Source: Cylindrodendrum hubeiense
Taxonomy: Eukaryota > Ascomycota > Sordariomycetes > Hypocreales > Nectriaceae
DNA: 64,000 bases
Direction of reading: 5' to 3'
Assembly: GCA_014621425.1 (NCBI GenBank)
Contig: JAANBB010000019.1
Location: 1 to 64,000, forward strand
The notes under the pieces are model-generated. The model had not been told where the DNA came from and made no database searches. It worked only from the letters and a program-made list of their open reading frames with translations. The translations under genes were made by a program, and so were the position numbers. This document shows, in pieces, positions 10,078 through 21,601 of this stretch (positions are counted from its first letter, which is position 1; each line of letters starts with the position of its first letter).

Positions 10078-10401
10078 AGGCAGAGTTTGACCCAGTCATA
10101 TCTCCTGCAATCAACTCATAGTCGGATGTCACTGTAGTATAGGTACTCGTAAATAGTAGACCAAGCACCATGGAACAAAGGATCCAGTGAAGTTTTGAAC
10201 AAACCGTGGAATACTTCATCAATCTGCGAAAATTCTACGATGTATTAGTTGGAACACGAGAACAAAGGCTTGGAGCTGAAATACAATACATGACTGTAAA
10301 CAAAAGAACACTCCAGCTGCCAAATATATAAATATTAACTACGCCTCATCTTCCCTCCCGAATAAACCCCAATCTACACAAATCTACAACCAAAGTCCAT
10401 C

Positions 10402-11583
10402 ATGCCTTACGCATCCAGGTATGACAACGCCGCCTTCGAGGAAAGGGAGAGGGAAGCTTACATTCAGCTCATATGTGAAGGGGGCCGACCTGTCTACCCC
10501 CTCCATCGTTTCGAGGATGTTTGCGAAGGCATTGAGCACTATCGCGCCCTACTCGAACCTTGGCATGATCCCGAATACTCCCGAAGTCGGCCTTGCGAAG
10601 TATTCTGGAGACAATTGGACCGATTCCAGGCGTTCCGCAAGTGGCAGAATACCAACCGAGGACTTGAAGAGGTAGCGCCCTTCCAGCGCAAGATGCGCAA
10701 TTGCAAAAAGAACCCATTATACCCCAAGACACGGCTGGGATGCCGAGAGCGAGAGCTGTATCTGCATCGAAACCTTTACTGGAAGGAGGATATTTACAAG
10801 AAACACTGTGGCCTTGAGTTCTCGCAGCACAACTTGGCCGTGAAGCGCCGCCTCGAGAAGCATGGCTTCAGTCAGCCAGTCCAGCTCGAAGAAAAAGTTC
10901 ACTTACAAGGCAAATTGTCTACATGGATTGAATACCTCGCTTTCGAGTGCTGGTACTTGGACATATACACAGCAACGTCTGCGAAGCTCAAGGTGCATCA
11001 CGACAATGCCTGGAACAAGCTCGCAGCTTCGGGGTTCCTGTTCCCGTTTGAGACCCCGGCCTCTGTCAGAGCTGAGGCATTCGAGGCGGAGCGGAAGAAG
11101 CGACTTGAGACTGCTCAGGAGTGGTATGAGTCGGCGAAACTGGTGCCAGCTGATCAACTCACATTGCAGATGGCAAAAGACCACATAGAGCAGGGGAAAA
11201 TGCGAGACCTTGCTATCGACAGCTTCGTCGAGGGAACGTCTGACTACATCGAGGCTTCCACCCGCGCTGCTCGCCATTTTCAAATCGTGCAGTGGGTCAA
11301 GGAGCAAATTCCCTTGGTTGTGGGGGAGATTACAGACTGGGAGGGAGATGGCGTTCCTGGATTCAACGTCATGAAGAGAGTGCGTGACTCGGACGTGAAC
11401 GATTATGGGGAGGGGAGCCCCAAAAGGCAGAAGTGGGACACGACCAGAGCGATGGTCCCCGACAGCCGATCTGACCCTACACAAAATGCTGGGTCGGTTT
11501 GCGGGGGACATCCCGTCCAGTCGACGGGGGTGGGGATCTCAAACGACAATCTCAACGACAGCTGCATGGAGGATGCCTTGTGA
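10402..11583 (+). CDS. Unknown conserved-looking fungal protein, possibly nuclear
   Basis: A single-exon gene of 393 residues from ATG 10402, preceded by a TATA-like stretch near 10325 (ATATATAAATATT). The protein is soluble and mixed-charge, rich in aromatic and charged residues (for example EYLAFECWYLDIY), with a helical region around AEAFEAERKKRLETAQEWYESAK. Near the C-terminus SPKRQKW follows KRVRDSD, a plausible bipartite nuclear signal, and then a Ser/Asn-rich tail. I do not recognise the family. Proteins of this style occur in expanded, lineage-specific families in moulds. Confidence 0.75.
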   Translation: MPYASRYDNAAFEEREREAYIQLICEGGRPVYPLHRFEDVCEGIEHYRALLEPWHDPEYSRSRPCEVFWRQLDRFQAFRKWQNTNRGLEEVAPFQRKMRNCKKNPLYPKTRLGCRERELYLHRNLYWKEDIYKKHCGLEFSQHNLAVKRRLEKHGFSQPVQLEEKVHLQGKLSTWIEYLAFECWYLDIYTATSAKLKVHHDNAWNKLAASGFLFPFETPASVRAEAFEAERKKRLETAQEWYESAKLVPADQLTLQMAKDHIEQGKMRDLAIDSFVEGTSDYIEASTRAARHFQIVQWVKEQIPLVVGEITDWEGDGVPGFNVMKRVRDSDVNDYGEGSPKRQKWDTTRAMVPDSRSDPTQNAGSVCGGHPVQSTGVGISNDNLNDSCMEDAL

Positions 11584-11921
11584 GCGGATTCACGAGAGGT
11601 GGTGGCAGTTGAATGTGGCAGTGACACATCACGACAGCCCGATTGTGCGCCAATAATAGATACTATTCCGTACTCAAAGGCTATCGGAGTTGATAATCGA
11701 GCGATAAAATACAACCAATCTCACTTGTACTGGAACATGGTTGCAGGTTTTGCATACTGGATAAAACCACAATTTGGATACATATGTCAACATTGATTCA
11801 GGTAAATAAAATATAAAACAACCAATCAATTTCTGTGTGAATCATAAACTTGAGCTAACAAAAATAAACTTTGAGAAAGAAACCATACATGTTCCCATCA
11901 TCCTCGCCCTAGCTGGCCACT
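11584..11921. other. Convergent 3' intergenic region
   Basis: About 340 AT-rich bases between two convergent genes; it probably holds both 3' UTRs. No gene seen. Confidence 0.6.
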
Positions 11922-14900
11922 TCACCACTTGCCGCGCTTACACTTGCCGGCGCCATCGTCAATCTGCCCCTTGGGACAACAGCACTGCTTCTTGGAGTCG
12001 CTGTAGAGCATGGTGGACTTGCAGGCGCACTTCTTGGTGGATGCGGTGTAGTCCATGTTGACCTTCTTGCACACACACTCGCCACGCCCGCTGTCCCAGC
12101 TGGCGTCGGTGCCGCAGTCGACCTGGCAGCCGTAGGAAGTCCACTTCGATCCCGCAGCGCAGGCGCACGACTTGTCCGAGGTCTTGAAGACCATGCCGTT
12201 CTTCTTGCACACGCAGACGTTGTTCTTGGTGTCCAGGTAGGCATCGCTGCCGCAGTCGATCTGGCATCCAGAGGAAGTCCACTTCGTGCCGGCGGGGCAG
12301 GCACAGGTCTTGTCCGCAGCGTTGAAGACCTTACCAGTCTTCTTGCACACACAGGTCTTAGAGCCAGTGTTGTAAGTCGCATCGTTGCCGCAGTTAACCT
12401 TGCAGCAGTTGTTGATCAGCTCCTGGCCGGCGGGGCAAGCGCATGTCTTGTCAGGGGCGTTGAAGATCTGGCCCTGCTTCTTGCAGTCGCAGGTGTTTGA
12501 CTTGGGGTTGTAGACGGCGTTCTTGCCGCAGGTCACCTTGCAGCAGTTGTTTACCAGCTCCTGTCCCGACGGGCAGGCGCAGCTCTTGTCGCTGGGGGTG
12601 TAGATCTGGCCTTGCTTGTTGCACTTGCAGACTCCGTTCTTCGGCGTGGCATCGGTGCCGCACTTGGGCACACACTTATTGTTGACCAGCTCATTGTCGA
12701 CAATGCATTTGCAGCTCTTGTCGGCTAGCTTGAAGACCTGGCCATCGATGTTGCATATGCAGACTCCGCTCTTCAAGGTAGCGTAGTCACCGCAGATGGG
12801 CACACAGATGTCGCCGATGAGTTCCTTGTCGCTGGGGCATTTGCAGCTCTTGTCCGCGGGCTTGTACTCCTGGCCTTCCTTGGGACACTTGCAATCGCCG
12901 TTCTTATAGGTCGCAACGCTGCCGCATTTCGGTTTGCAGCAGTTATTGACCAGCTCTTCTTCAATATTGCAAGCACAGGTCTTGCCGTCGGGGTTGAAGA
13001 TTTGGCCTTGCTTGTTGCATTTGCATTCGCCATTCTTCAGCGTGGCATCGTCGCCGCAGATAGGGACACACTTATCGCCAGCAACTTCCTTTCCGTCTGG
13101 GCACTTGCAGCTCTTGTCCGCGGGCTTGTACTCCTGGCCTTGCTTGGGGCATTTGCAATTGCCGCTGTCGTATGTGGCAACGCTGCCGCACTTGGGCTTG
13201 CAGCAGTTGTTGATGAGCTCTTCCTCAATCTTGCAAGCACAGGTCCTGCCTTCAGGATTGAAGATTTGGCCTTGCTTGTTGCATTTGCATTCGCCATTCT
13301 TCAGCGTGGCGTCGTCACCGCAGATGGGGACACACTTATCACCATTGTCTTCCTCGTCACTGGGGCAGTTGCAGGTCTTGTCTGACTTCTTGAACTCTTG
13401 ACCTTCCTTGGGGCACTTGCAGTCTCCACTGTCGTAGGTTGCCACGCTGCCGCACTTGGGCTTGCAGCAGTTATCGATGAGTTCATCCTCGGCCTTGCAA
13501 GCACAGCTCTTGTTGCCCGCAGTATAGACTTGGCCCTTCTTGTTACACTTGCAGGCTCCGTTGTCCTCGTGGGCATCATTGCCGCAGATCGGCTCGCACT
13601 TGTCGCCGACGAGTTCCTGGCCGCCGGGGCAGTCGCAGCTCTTTGTTGACTTCGTGAACAACTGGCCCTCCTTGGGACATTTGCATTCTCCGCTGTCGTA
13701 GGTGGCAATGCTTCCGCACTTTGGCTTGCAGCAGTTGTTGATGAGCTCTTCTTCCGGCTTGCAGTCGCAAGACTTGTCTTCGGCCTTGTAAACCTGGCCC
13801 TTCTTGTTGCATTTGCAATCTCCGTTGTCCACGTGGGCATCGTTACCGCAGATAGGCTCGCACTTTTCGCCGACTACCTCTTCGTTGAGGGGGCACGGAC
13901 AGGTCTTGTCTGACTTCTTGAACTCTTGGCCGCCCTTGGGACACTTGCACTCACCATTATCGTAGGCGGCGATAGTACCGCACTTGGGACTACATTTATC
14001 GCCATCCACCTCATCTTCGGCAGTGCAGGCACAAGACTTGTCGCTAGCCTTGTAGTTCTGGCCCTTGACGCTGCATACACATTCTTCGTTGTCCAGGTGG
14101 GCATCGTTGCCGCACTTAGGCTCGCACTTGCCACCGACCACCTCCTCGTCGGCACCACAGTTGCAGGTCTTGTCCGATTTCTTGAATGTCTCGCCCGTAT
14201 TAGGGCATTTGCAATCGCCTTCGTCGTAAGTTGCCACAGTGCCGCACTTGGGCTTGCACTTGTCGCCATCCAACTCCTGGTCGTCGTCACATTTGCAGCT
14301 CTTGTCCGATTTCTGGTATTTCTCTCCCTCGTGGGGACAGGTGCAATCGCCGTTCTCATAGGCAGCGACGGTGCCGCACTTGGGCTCGCATTTTTTCGCC
14401 AACCAGCTCGTCCTCTTTGGCGCAGTTGCAAGACTTATCGCTGGGCTTGAACACTTCACCCTCGTGAGGGCAGCTGCAAGACTCGCCGGTGTAGGTTGCA
14501 ACCTTGCCGCACTTGGGCTCGCACTTGTCGTCAACCACTTCCTTGTCGGCATCACAGTTGCAGCTCTTATCCGATTTCTGGTAGTTCTCACCCTCGTGAG
14601 GACAGGTGCATTCGCCTTCATTATAGGCGGCGACGGTGCCGCACTTGGGCTCACACTGATCGCCAACCACTTCTTTATCGGCATCACAGTGGCAGCTCTT
14701 GTCTGATTTTTGGAACTTCTCACCCTTGTTGGGGCACTTGCAATCGCCACTGTCGTAGCTCGCAGCAGTGCCACACTTGGGCTCGCACTTGTCACCAACC
14801 AGTTCCTGGTCGTCGTCGCAGTTACAGCTCTTGTCTGATTTACCGAACTTTTCACCCTCGTGAGGGCATTTGCAATCGCCGCTGTCGTAGGTCGCGATAG

Positions 14901-16522
14901 TGCCGCATTTGGGCTTGCAGCAGTTGTCGACAAGTTCTTCTTCCGGCTTGCAATCACAAGACTTGTCTTCAGCCTTGTAAATCTGACCCTTCTTGTTGCA
15001 TTTACAGTCGCCCTTATCCAGGGTGGCGTAGCTGCCGCAGATGGGTTCGCATTGGTTCTCAACGACCTCCTTATCAGCGTCACAGTTGCAGGTCTTATCC
15101 GATTCCTTGAAAGTCTGGCCGACGGCGGGGCAATCGCATTCCTTGGTGATAGTGTTGTAAATAGCATCTTTGCCGCACTTAGGCTTGCAGAGGTTGCTGG
15201 AGAATTCCTTATCCTCGGAACAGGGGCAGCTCTTGTCTGATTCCTTGAAACTCTGGCCTTCGATAGGGCAATCGCATGCCTTGGTCTCGGTGTTGTAAGT
15301 TGCAATGGTACCGCACTTGGGCTTGCAGCAATTATTGACCAGTACCTCTCCATCCTTGCAAGCACAGCTCTTATCACTAGCGGTGTAGACTTGGCCTTCC
15401 TTGTTGCATTTGCAGACTCCCTTGTCCAGATGGGCGGCATTGCCGCACTTGATTTCGCACTTATCGCCAACTACTTCCTTATCCCCAACACAGGCACAAG
15501 ACTTATCTTCGGGATTGTATTGCTGGCCTTCCTTTGGGCAAGTGCATGTCCCCTCGTTGTAGCTAGCAACATTGCCACATTTGGGCTTGCAGGCGTCGCC
15601 AACCTCCTCCTGATCGTCAGGGCAGTTGCAGCTCTTGTCGGAGGACTTGTAGGTTTGGCCAGTTTTGGGACATGTGCATGTTCCGCTGTTGTATTTGGCG
15701 ACATCGCCGCACTTGGGCTCGCAAGTATTTCCGACTAGCTCCTTGTCGACATCACAATTGCAGCTCTTGTCGGAGGGCTGGAAGGTCTGGCCCTCCTTGT
15801 TGCACTTGCAGGCTCCGTTGGTCCAGGTAGCATCGCAGTCTCCACACTTCGACTTGCACTTGTTGTTGACCAATTCCTTATCCGACGGGCAAGAACAGCT
15901 CTTGTCAGAAGCCTGATATTGCTGGCCTTCCTTGGGGCATATGCATGTTCCACCATTGTAGGTAGCAACAGTACCACACTTGGGTTTGCACATATTTCCG
16001 GCCCATTCCTTGTCAGCGTCGCAGTTGCAGCTCTTGTCAGAAGTCCTGAAGTTCTGGCCCTGCTTGTTGCACTTGCAGGCTCCGTTGGTCCAGGTAGCGT
16101 CAGAGTCTCCACACTTAGACTTGCAAGTGTTCCCGACCACCTCTTGGCCGTCGGGGCAGTTGCAGCTCCTGTCTGAAGGCTTGAACGTCTGTCCCTGCTT
16201 GTTGCATTTGCAAGCTCCGTTGACATAGTTGGCGTCGGCATCGCCGCACTTCGACTTGCACGAGTTGCCGACCAACTCCTTATCGGCGTCGCAGTTGCAG
16301 CTCTTGTCAGAAGCCTTGTACGTCTGGCCCTGCTTGTTGCACTTGCAGGCTCCGTTCGTCCACGTAGCATCACACTCTCCACACTTAGACTTGCAAGAGT
16401 TGCCAACCACCTCCTGGCCGTCAGGGCAGTCGCAGGTCTTATCTGAAGGCTTGTAGACTTGGCCATTCTTAGGACACACGCAAGAGTTCGACCTCGAGTC
16501 CCATGAGGCCTCACCACAATAG

Positions 16523-16566
<44 letters not shown>

Positions 16567-16692
16567 GCGGCTGAAGAGATGTCCCTTGTTATCCCTTTCC
16601 TCGACGCCATGGCCGTTAGCATGGCGGTTGGTGATGGCGTTGACGGAGCCAAGTCCGAGAAGGAAGTTGAGGGTGAAATATGTAAACCTCAT
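11922..16692 (-). CDS. Giant secreted protein of about 34 cysteine-rich repeats, frameshifted once
   Basis: ATG at 16692 gives MRFTYFTLNFLLGLGSVNA, a clear signal peptide, followed by a short linker, 15 consecutive Asn, and about 34 tandem modules of 43-46 residues. The core of each is xFKxSDKSCxCPxxxELVxxxCxPKCG plus a GxCKCxKxGQ turn; the last module is degenerate and ends in KRGKW. The reading frame breaks once: the first frame covers 16692 to 14397 and the second runs to the stop at 11922. At 14391-14396 (minus-strand A6) removal of one A joins GEK to CEPKCG, restoring the repeat exactly. The whole span less 1 nt equals 1590 codons. Regular Cys pairs suggest a disulphide-rich extracellular stalk, matrix or adhesive protein. 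I cannot tell a sequencing error from a real lesion. Confidence 0.85.
14391..14396 (-). other. Frameshift site: A6 homopolymer in the giant repeat gene
   Basis: On the minus strand the codons around GEK read GAA AAA ATG; with five As they would read GAA AAA TGC and continue the repeat. This is the only break in a 4.77-kb coding span. Confidence 0.85.
16522..16566 (-). repeat. (AAC)15 microsatellite encoding poly-Asn
   Basis: Fifteen uninterrupted AAC codons on the minus strand, directly between the N-terminal linker and the first cysteine module. Perfect purity implies the tract length is likely to vary between strains. Confidence 0.95.
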
Positions 16693-19600
16693 GATTGCAA
16701 GAGGAAAAGGTCAAAGTGGTGAAAGATTGGTGTGAATAAGTGGATAGGGAAGTCCACCAAGAAAGACGAGAAGGAGACCCGTGTGTTTGGTAAATCCCCT
16801 TGTGTTGGGTGTAGTGGGATCAAGAATTTAGGAAGGGAGGGCGATGAACCGAGAATATATAGGCATGCATCCAACGCGGACATAACAGGCTCAGTTCCAT
16901 GTTACTTGCAGCCACGATGTTCCGAGGAAAGATCTATCTTCCCAAATCGGTCTCAGTTCCAGCCCATTTTCAAAGATATGCGGCGCCATTCTTCACGGCG
17001 ATCTAGACCATGCGACATTCAGCCAACTCATTACCACTTCTCATCAACATCGAGTACCCTCATGTCCAGATGAGGGTTGCAAGACAGGGTGGCTCAATAT
17101 TGACGAATGGAACATGGCCACAGGCCCCCCATGAGCACCCGAAAGGCATCAAGCAGACGCCTCGCGACTGAATACGATCATCATCACCAACACTAGCACT
17201 TGAAATGATGGAGTGATGTCACTCAGTTACTGGTTCTAGACTTGCTAGCAAGCGAATGTCGCTCAGCTCAGCAAGGCTTGAGGTTCGGAGGCGTCAATGC
17301 GTCCGGAGGCGTGCCACTCGGGTCGTCGGCCGCCAGCTGAATGGGTCCAGCACAAAAATGAGGGTTGTGGGTGGGAGCAACAGTACGATCTTGCAATGTG
17401 CAGGTCAGCGCTAGCCCGGACGTAAAGGGAACAGCAAGCAAGCAAACGAGGTTACAGCGGTCCAGACTGACCGTGGATTTCAGGCCGTTCAGAAATGTGG
17501 TTGGTAGTCGATTTTCAGACACACTCCCGCCGCTCAAGAAGCTACAGAGACGTTATAGAACCGCGGAATCACTATTGGTCGCGGAAGCCTTGGCAACGGC
17601 CGTCTTGGCAGGCTACTCTCGCCTCCGGAACTTGTGTCTAACAGCCGAAACCCGCTGACCGTTCTGGCGGTATTCCTTTGGCGTACATGGTAGGGCCTCG
17701 ACTCCGTTAGCTCGTCGCTATTCTCCATGCTGTAGAGCAGTTGGTATCGTCCCGCAGCCAGCTGAGTCCTAGTCTTGTCACTTCCCCATGTGGTGGTTGT
17801 CAAGGCGTTCCCCGCACTCCACAATCGTTCCTGCATCAAGAGTCCCCTAGGCCCGAAGAAGGTAGAAGATGGACGGCGTGAAAGGCAATTCTATGTAATC
17901 ACCATCATTGCACTGATCTAGCTTGACTAGTCCTTTTCCGGTACATCAGTTCATAAAGCATGGTCACAAACGGAAATTGTGCATCCCAATTCCAACACTA
18001 GGCTCCAGATCTTTAGCCCCGATGCATGTGGTCAGTGCCTGGGACCGGGGCTATTTCCCGAGGCACCCAGGCGCGCCTCACCCGTGCAGATCGATTATAC
18101 GGAGACTAAATTTAGACATACTTGAGCCATTGACCTCATCAGTGAACCAAACCGATGATATGAACCATTGCCTAAGTACTTACACTGTTATAGGGAATCA
18201 AGAAAGTATTGTTCTTGACTGACTGGTTTTGGTCTACCCTAGAATACGAAGAGAGGTTTTAGTACAGCTGAAAAGCTGCAACACGCGCAGCCTGATCAGA
18301 TTTTTGTCAGTGTGATGTAAGTGGCACATAGATTGAACAATTCGACCAGGCCCTAATCCTCAACGCTCGCCGTTGGAATGCTTCGAGTTTGTCGGCTGAA
18401 AACAACAAGGTGGAGGTTCCATTGGAGGATGCTGATAGACGAGGCGTCTGGGTTTTGGTCTTCGTGCTCAATGTAGGGTAGCTTAGACCAATTTGGCCCG
18501 GTAAGGATGGAAGTCGGCGATCCACCTGGCGACTAGTTCCAGATTCAGTAAGAAGTAAGAATCCTGTGCCGGAATGCGGATAATTGGCGTAAGGATACGG
18601 CCGAAGACTAGGCACGGCTTTGCACTTGCTGTCGCTATTGAACCTTGTGGACCCGGTAGCGTCGATCGAGGCGCATCACCACTTTGAAGACACTCCGGTT
18701 ATCGGATGTCTGTTGCCGATCAGCACCCAAGAATTGGCCATGCAGGATCCCTATAGGTAGCTGGAAATTCTAGTAGAGTAATGGCGTAGCGCAATGGCTC
18801 CCATTCCGAAACTTACGGTGCCACGAGGTAAGAGACGATGTTGAACAGGACGAGAGTTGGAAGATTCGTCGGTTCAAGAAGACCAGGCACCGGGATGCAG
18901 GTCAGTTAGACTGAAGAAAGTTGGCCGACAGCGATCGTGGCCTGGACTTTTGAGCATGGCATTCGCCGAGGAGGGATTGAGTTCGATGATTGGCTTTCAA
19001 CAGAGCCGATGCGTTGTGAAAAAAACATCAAGGAGATCCCGGAAATGCGGAAGCAGCCGTATTAGACGACGGGCGTGATTTGAACGACCCTAACCTTTTA
19101 GCTTTGTGAAGTTTTCATCGTCACGTTTTATTTCTTCTGGGTGAGGCCGACGAAATTCGGCACCAAAGTCGAAGCAGTCTGCATCACGACTAGCGGGCCC
19201 TAGGAAGTGAATGGAGCATGCACGCGGTATCACATCTTCTCGTCATGGCTTTGAACCAAGCTCTGCAAGATTGACTAAGTCGAAAGAGTGAAAGCCCGCT
19301 CGGCCGAGCCAGTAGATAGCTCGTGGTGAACAACGTGATATCCAGTTCCTCCATTAGCCTTTACCGATTCTCTGGAACGATGTAAAAGTGCGGCCCCACA
19401 GGAAAGCGCATGGGAGTTGTGTGGATTTTAAGGCTGAGTGGGGTTGAAAATACCGAAGAATGTACATGACGTCGTCTTTAACACGAGAAGAAATGGAGAA
19501 CCTAAGAGCGAAATAAAAGGAAACCTCCAATAATATTCCAAATATCAGGCCTGATTTTCTTATCTCTCTGATAAAATAAAAGATAAGGATTACGATTGGA

Positions 19601-21601
19601 TTTGCGAGATAGATCGATCTTGTCCGGATGCTGCACGTGATCGATACCAATTGCCTAATTTCATTGACTTACCCTACTACGTTTAATCAACATGATCTTT
19701 GCTGGAGAAGGTGTAGAACTGAGGAGTGGGTGTCATTTATCTTGCTGTAGCAGCCGATGCGTCCCCGATTCGCCCCTGGCTCCCCCATGCCCCACTGGGC
19801 TAGCCTTGCTGTGTGCAGCATCGACATATGGATAAATTACACGATGTTACATGGTCATCCAAGTCAAGCCGACACCAAGTGTGGCGTGATCATGATTCGT
19901 TTGCTGTCCTGGGAGATGCTGCCGCAGAAGCCCTAGACACCACATTGCGATTACTGTTTCTGTACGAGGCATCTCTCAACCAGTGCCTCCTCTACCACAA
20001 TAACGCCCGCGATTTGATTTCACGTCTTTTGCCGCACAATTCCACTACCGTAGCCATCCCAGACAGCGCCTCTGGGTTGTTTTACCAATCAGAGAGTTCG
20101 TGTAGCGAGGATCAAAGATGTGGGGAATGGCAAAGGGGGATATGGTGGCGACCAGGCTCGTTTGGGCCGGAAACTGTGCGAAATGGCGAGGCCTGCGCGT
20201 GAAGGCCTTCACGCGCATCGCATAAATGGGGATACATCATCTTTGAATGACAAATAGGTTTTCTGCGGGGTTTTCAAGAGCATTCACGGAAATTTTCAGA
20301 TGCTTTGGGAATAACAAAAACAACCTGGCGGGCGAGGCTCAATGCAATCACCCTCATAAATCTTAACGACCCACAGCTCGATGGGTATCACCCTAGGAAG
20401 AAGAGTAGGGCTGAATATTGGAACAATGGCTTGATTTAGAACATCTATATCGAGCTAGTAGAAATTGGAGAGCGTAAGCCCCGTATTTGGATGGATATTT
20501 GCCATGTTGAGCTTGTTCGTAGGCACAAAGTATCACAGTAGGCCGGCCCATAGTTTATAGGAAGAATACAAGGTGCGGTGTTGCACCGGCATACAGATGA
20601 GATAGCGGCACAAATCAAACCACATGTGTAACATAATTGCCAGCGATGCTAAGGTTTAAAAATTTACACCTGAAAGTTGCGTAATGAGGAAACCCACCAT
20701 CATCGCGATCTCTCCATCTTATCGAGTAGCTTGGCCGCCCACCCTCGCATTCTTGCTGGTCACCCAGTCTCACCCCGTGCCACCTGGCTTTGCGTCATTC
20801 CCACCGACCCTTCCCTGTCATTAATTCATGGCTAGACACCATTTCGACCTGCACAATATACATGGTTTCGATGTTCGTCCGCTATAGAGCGATAACCTTC
20901 TCCATGTGGTAGCACGGGTGGATCAGAACGTCAACTCCCGATACAGTATCACCCGTCTCCTTATTCTGGGATTCAATGCAGAGCCCAGCAGGTAGAAAGC
21001 GGGCACAGCGGAATTACTGGCACCGTTGAATCGCACAAGTAGTCATGCACGCAGCAGACTTTTTGGTGGCTTGCTTTGGGCGCCTGGGAGCTCACTAGGC
21101 TACGTGTTGGGCAGCAAGATGTTGCATCCATCCAACTTCATTGGAAACTCAGCCTCGAATAAAAAGACGGAATCGCGCCTTGCGTTACAATCAATTGGAT
21201 GTGCATACTGCTTTTCCAATAAATACCCTGTGGTATGATTCTCGGCAAGAAGCGACGATAAGATGTGAGGAATCACAAGAGGTTTTGCCTCACCGCCCTC
21301 CAAGATACCAAAGTGGCGCTGCTACTACTTGACGCATAGGGCAAATAATAGTGAGACATAGCTAACAGAGGGGGTAATATGATGGCACCTCGTCTGTTGA
21401 AGTAAACTTAATACTAATGTCGAACCCTATAACTTTGGTTGGCCACCATCCGATTCCTCCATCCATCTTGAGTAGTTGTCCATGCGCTAATCGGATACGT
21501 ATGTCAGGCATCGACGTCTCACACACGCTGAAAGAATCTTCGCTTACTAATAGAACCAACTCAAGAATTGCCCGGTACCGTTACGATCACGAGCTCAAAG
21601 T
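16693..21601. other. Gene-poor stretch, 4.9 kb
   Basis: Only short ORFs without domains occur on either strand (for example 17365-17658 +, 17534-17839 -, 18307-18615 -, 19354-19650 -, 19813-20202 +). The 129-codon ORF at 19813 has a helical stretch (AAAEALDTTLRLLFLYEASL) and may be a relic. A perfect 24-bp palindrome lies at 20194-20217. I see no transposase, reverse transcriptase or terminal repeats. Confidence 0.55.
20194..20217. repeat. Perfect 24-bp palindrome
   Basis: TGCGCGTGAAGG is followed immediately by its reverse complement, with no spacer. It lies in sequence without a gene. Confidence 0.9.

Noticed and set aside
12934..15738. Several plus-strand ORFs of 110-170 codons, hydrophobic, opposite the giant repeat gene
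   Set aside because: They are antisense images of the regular cysteine codons; their pseudo-repeats follow the minus-strand module period.
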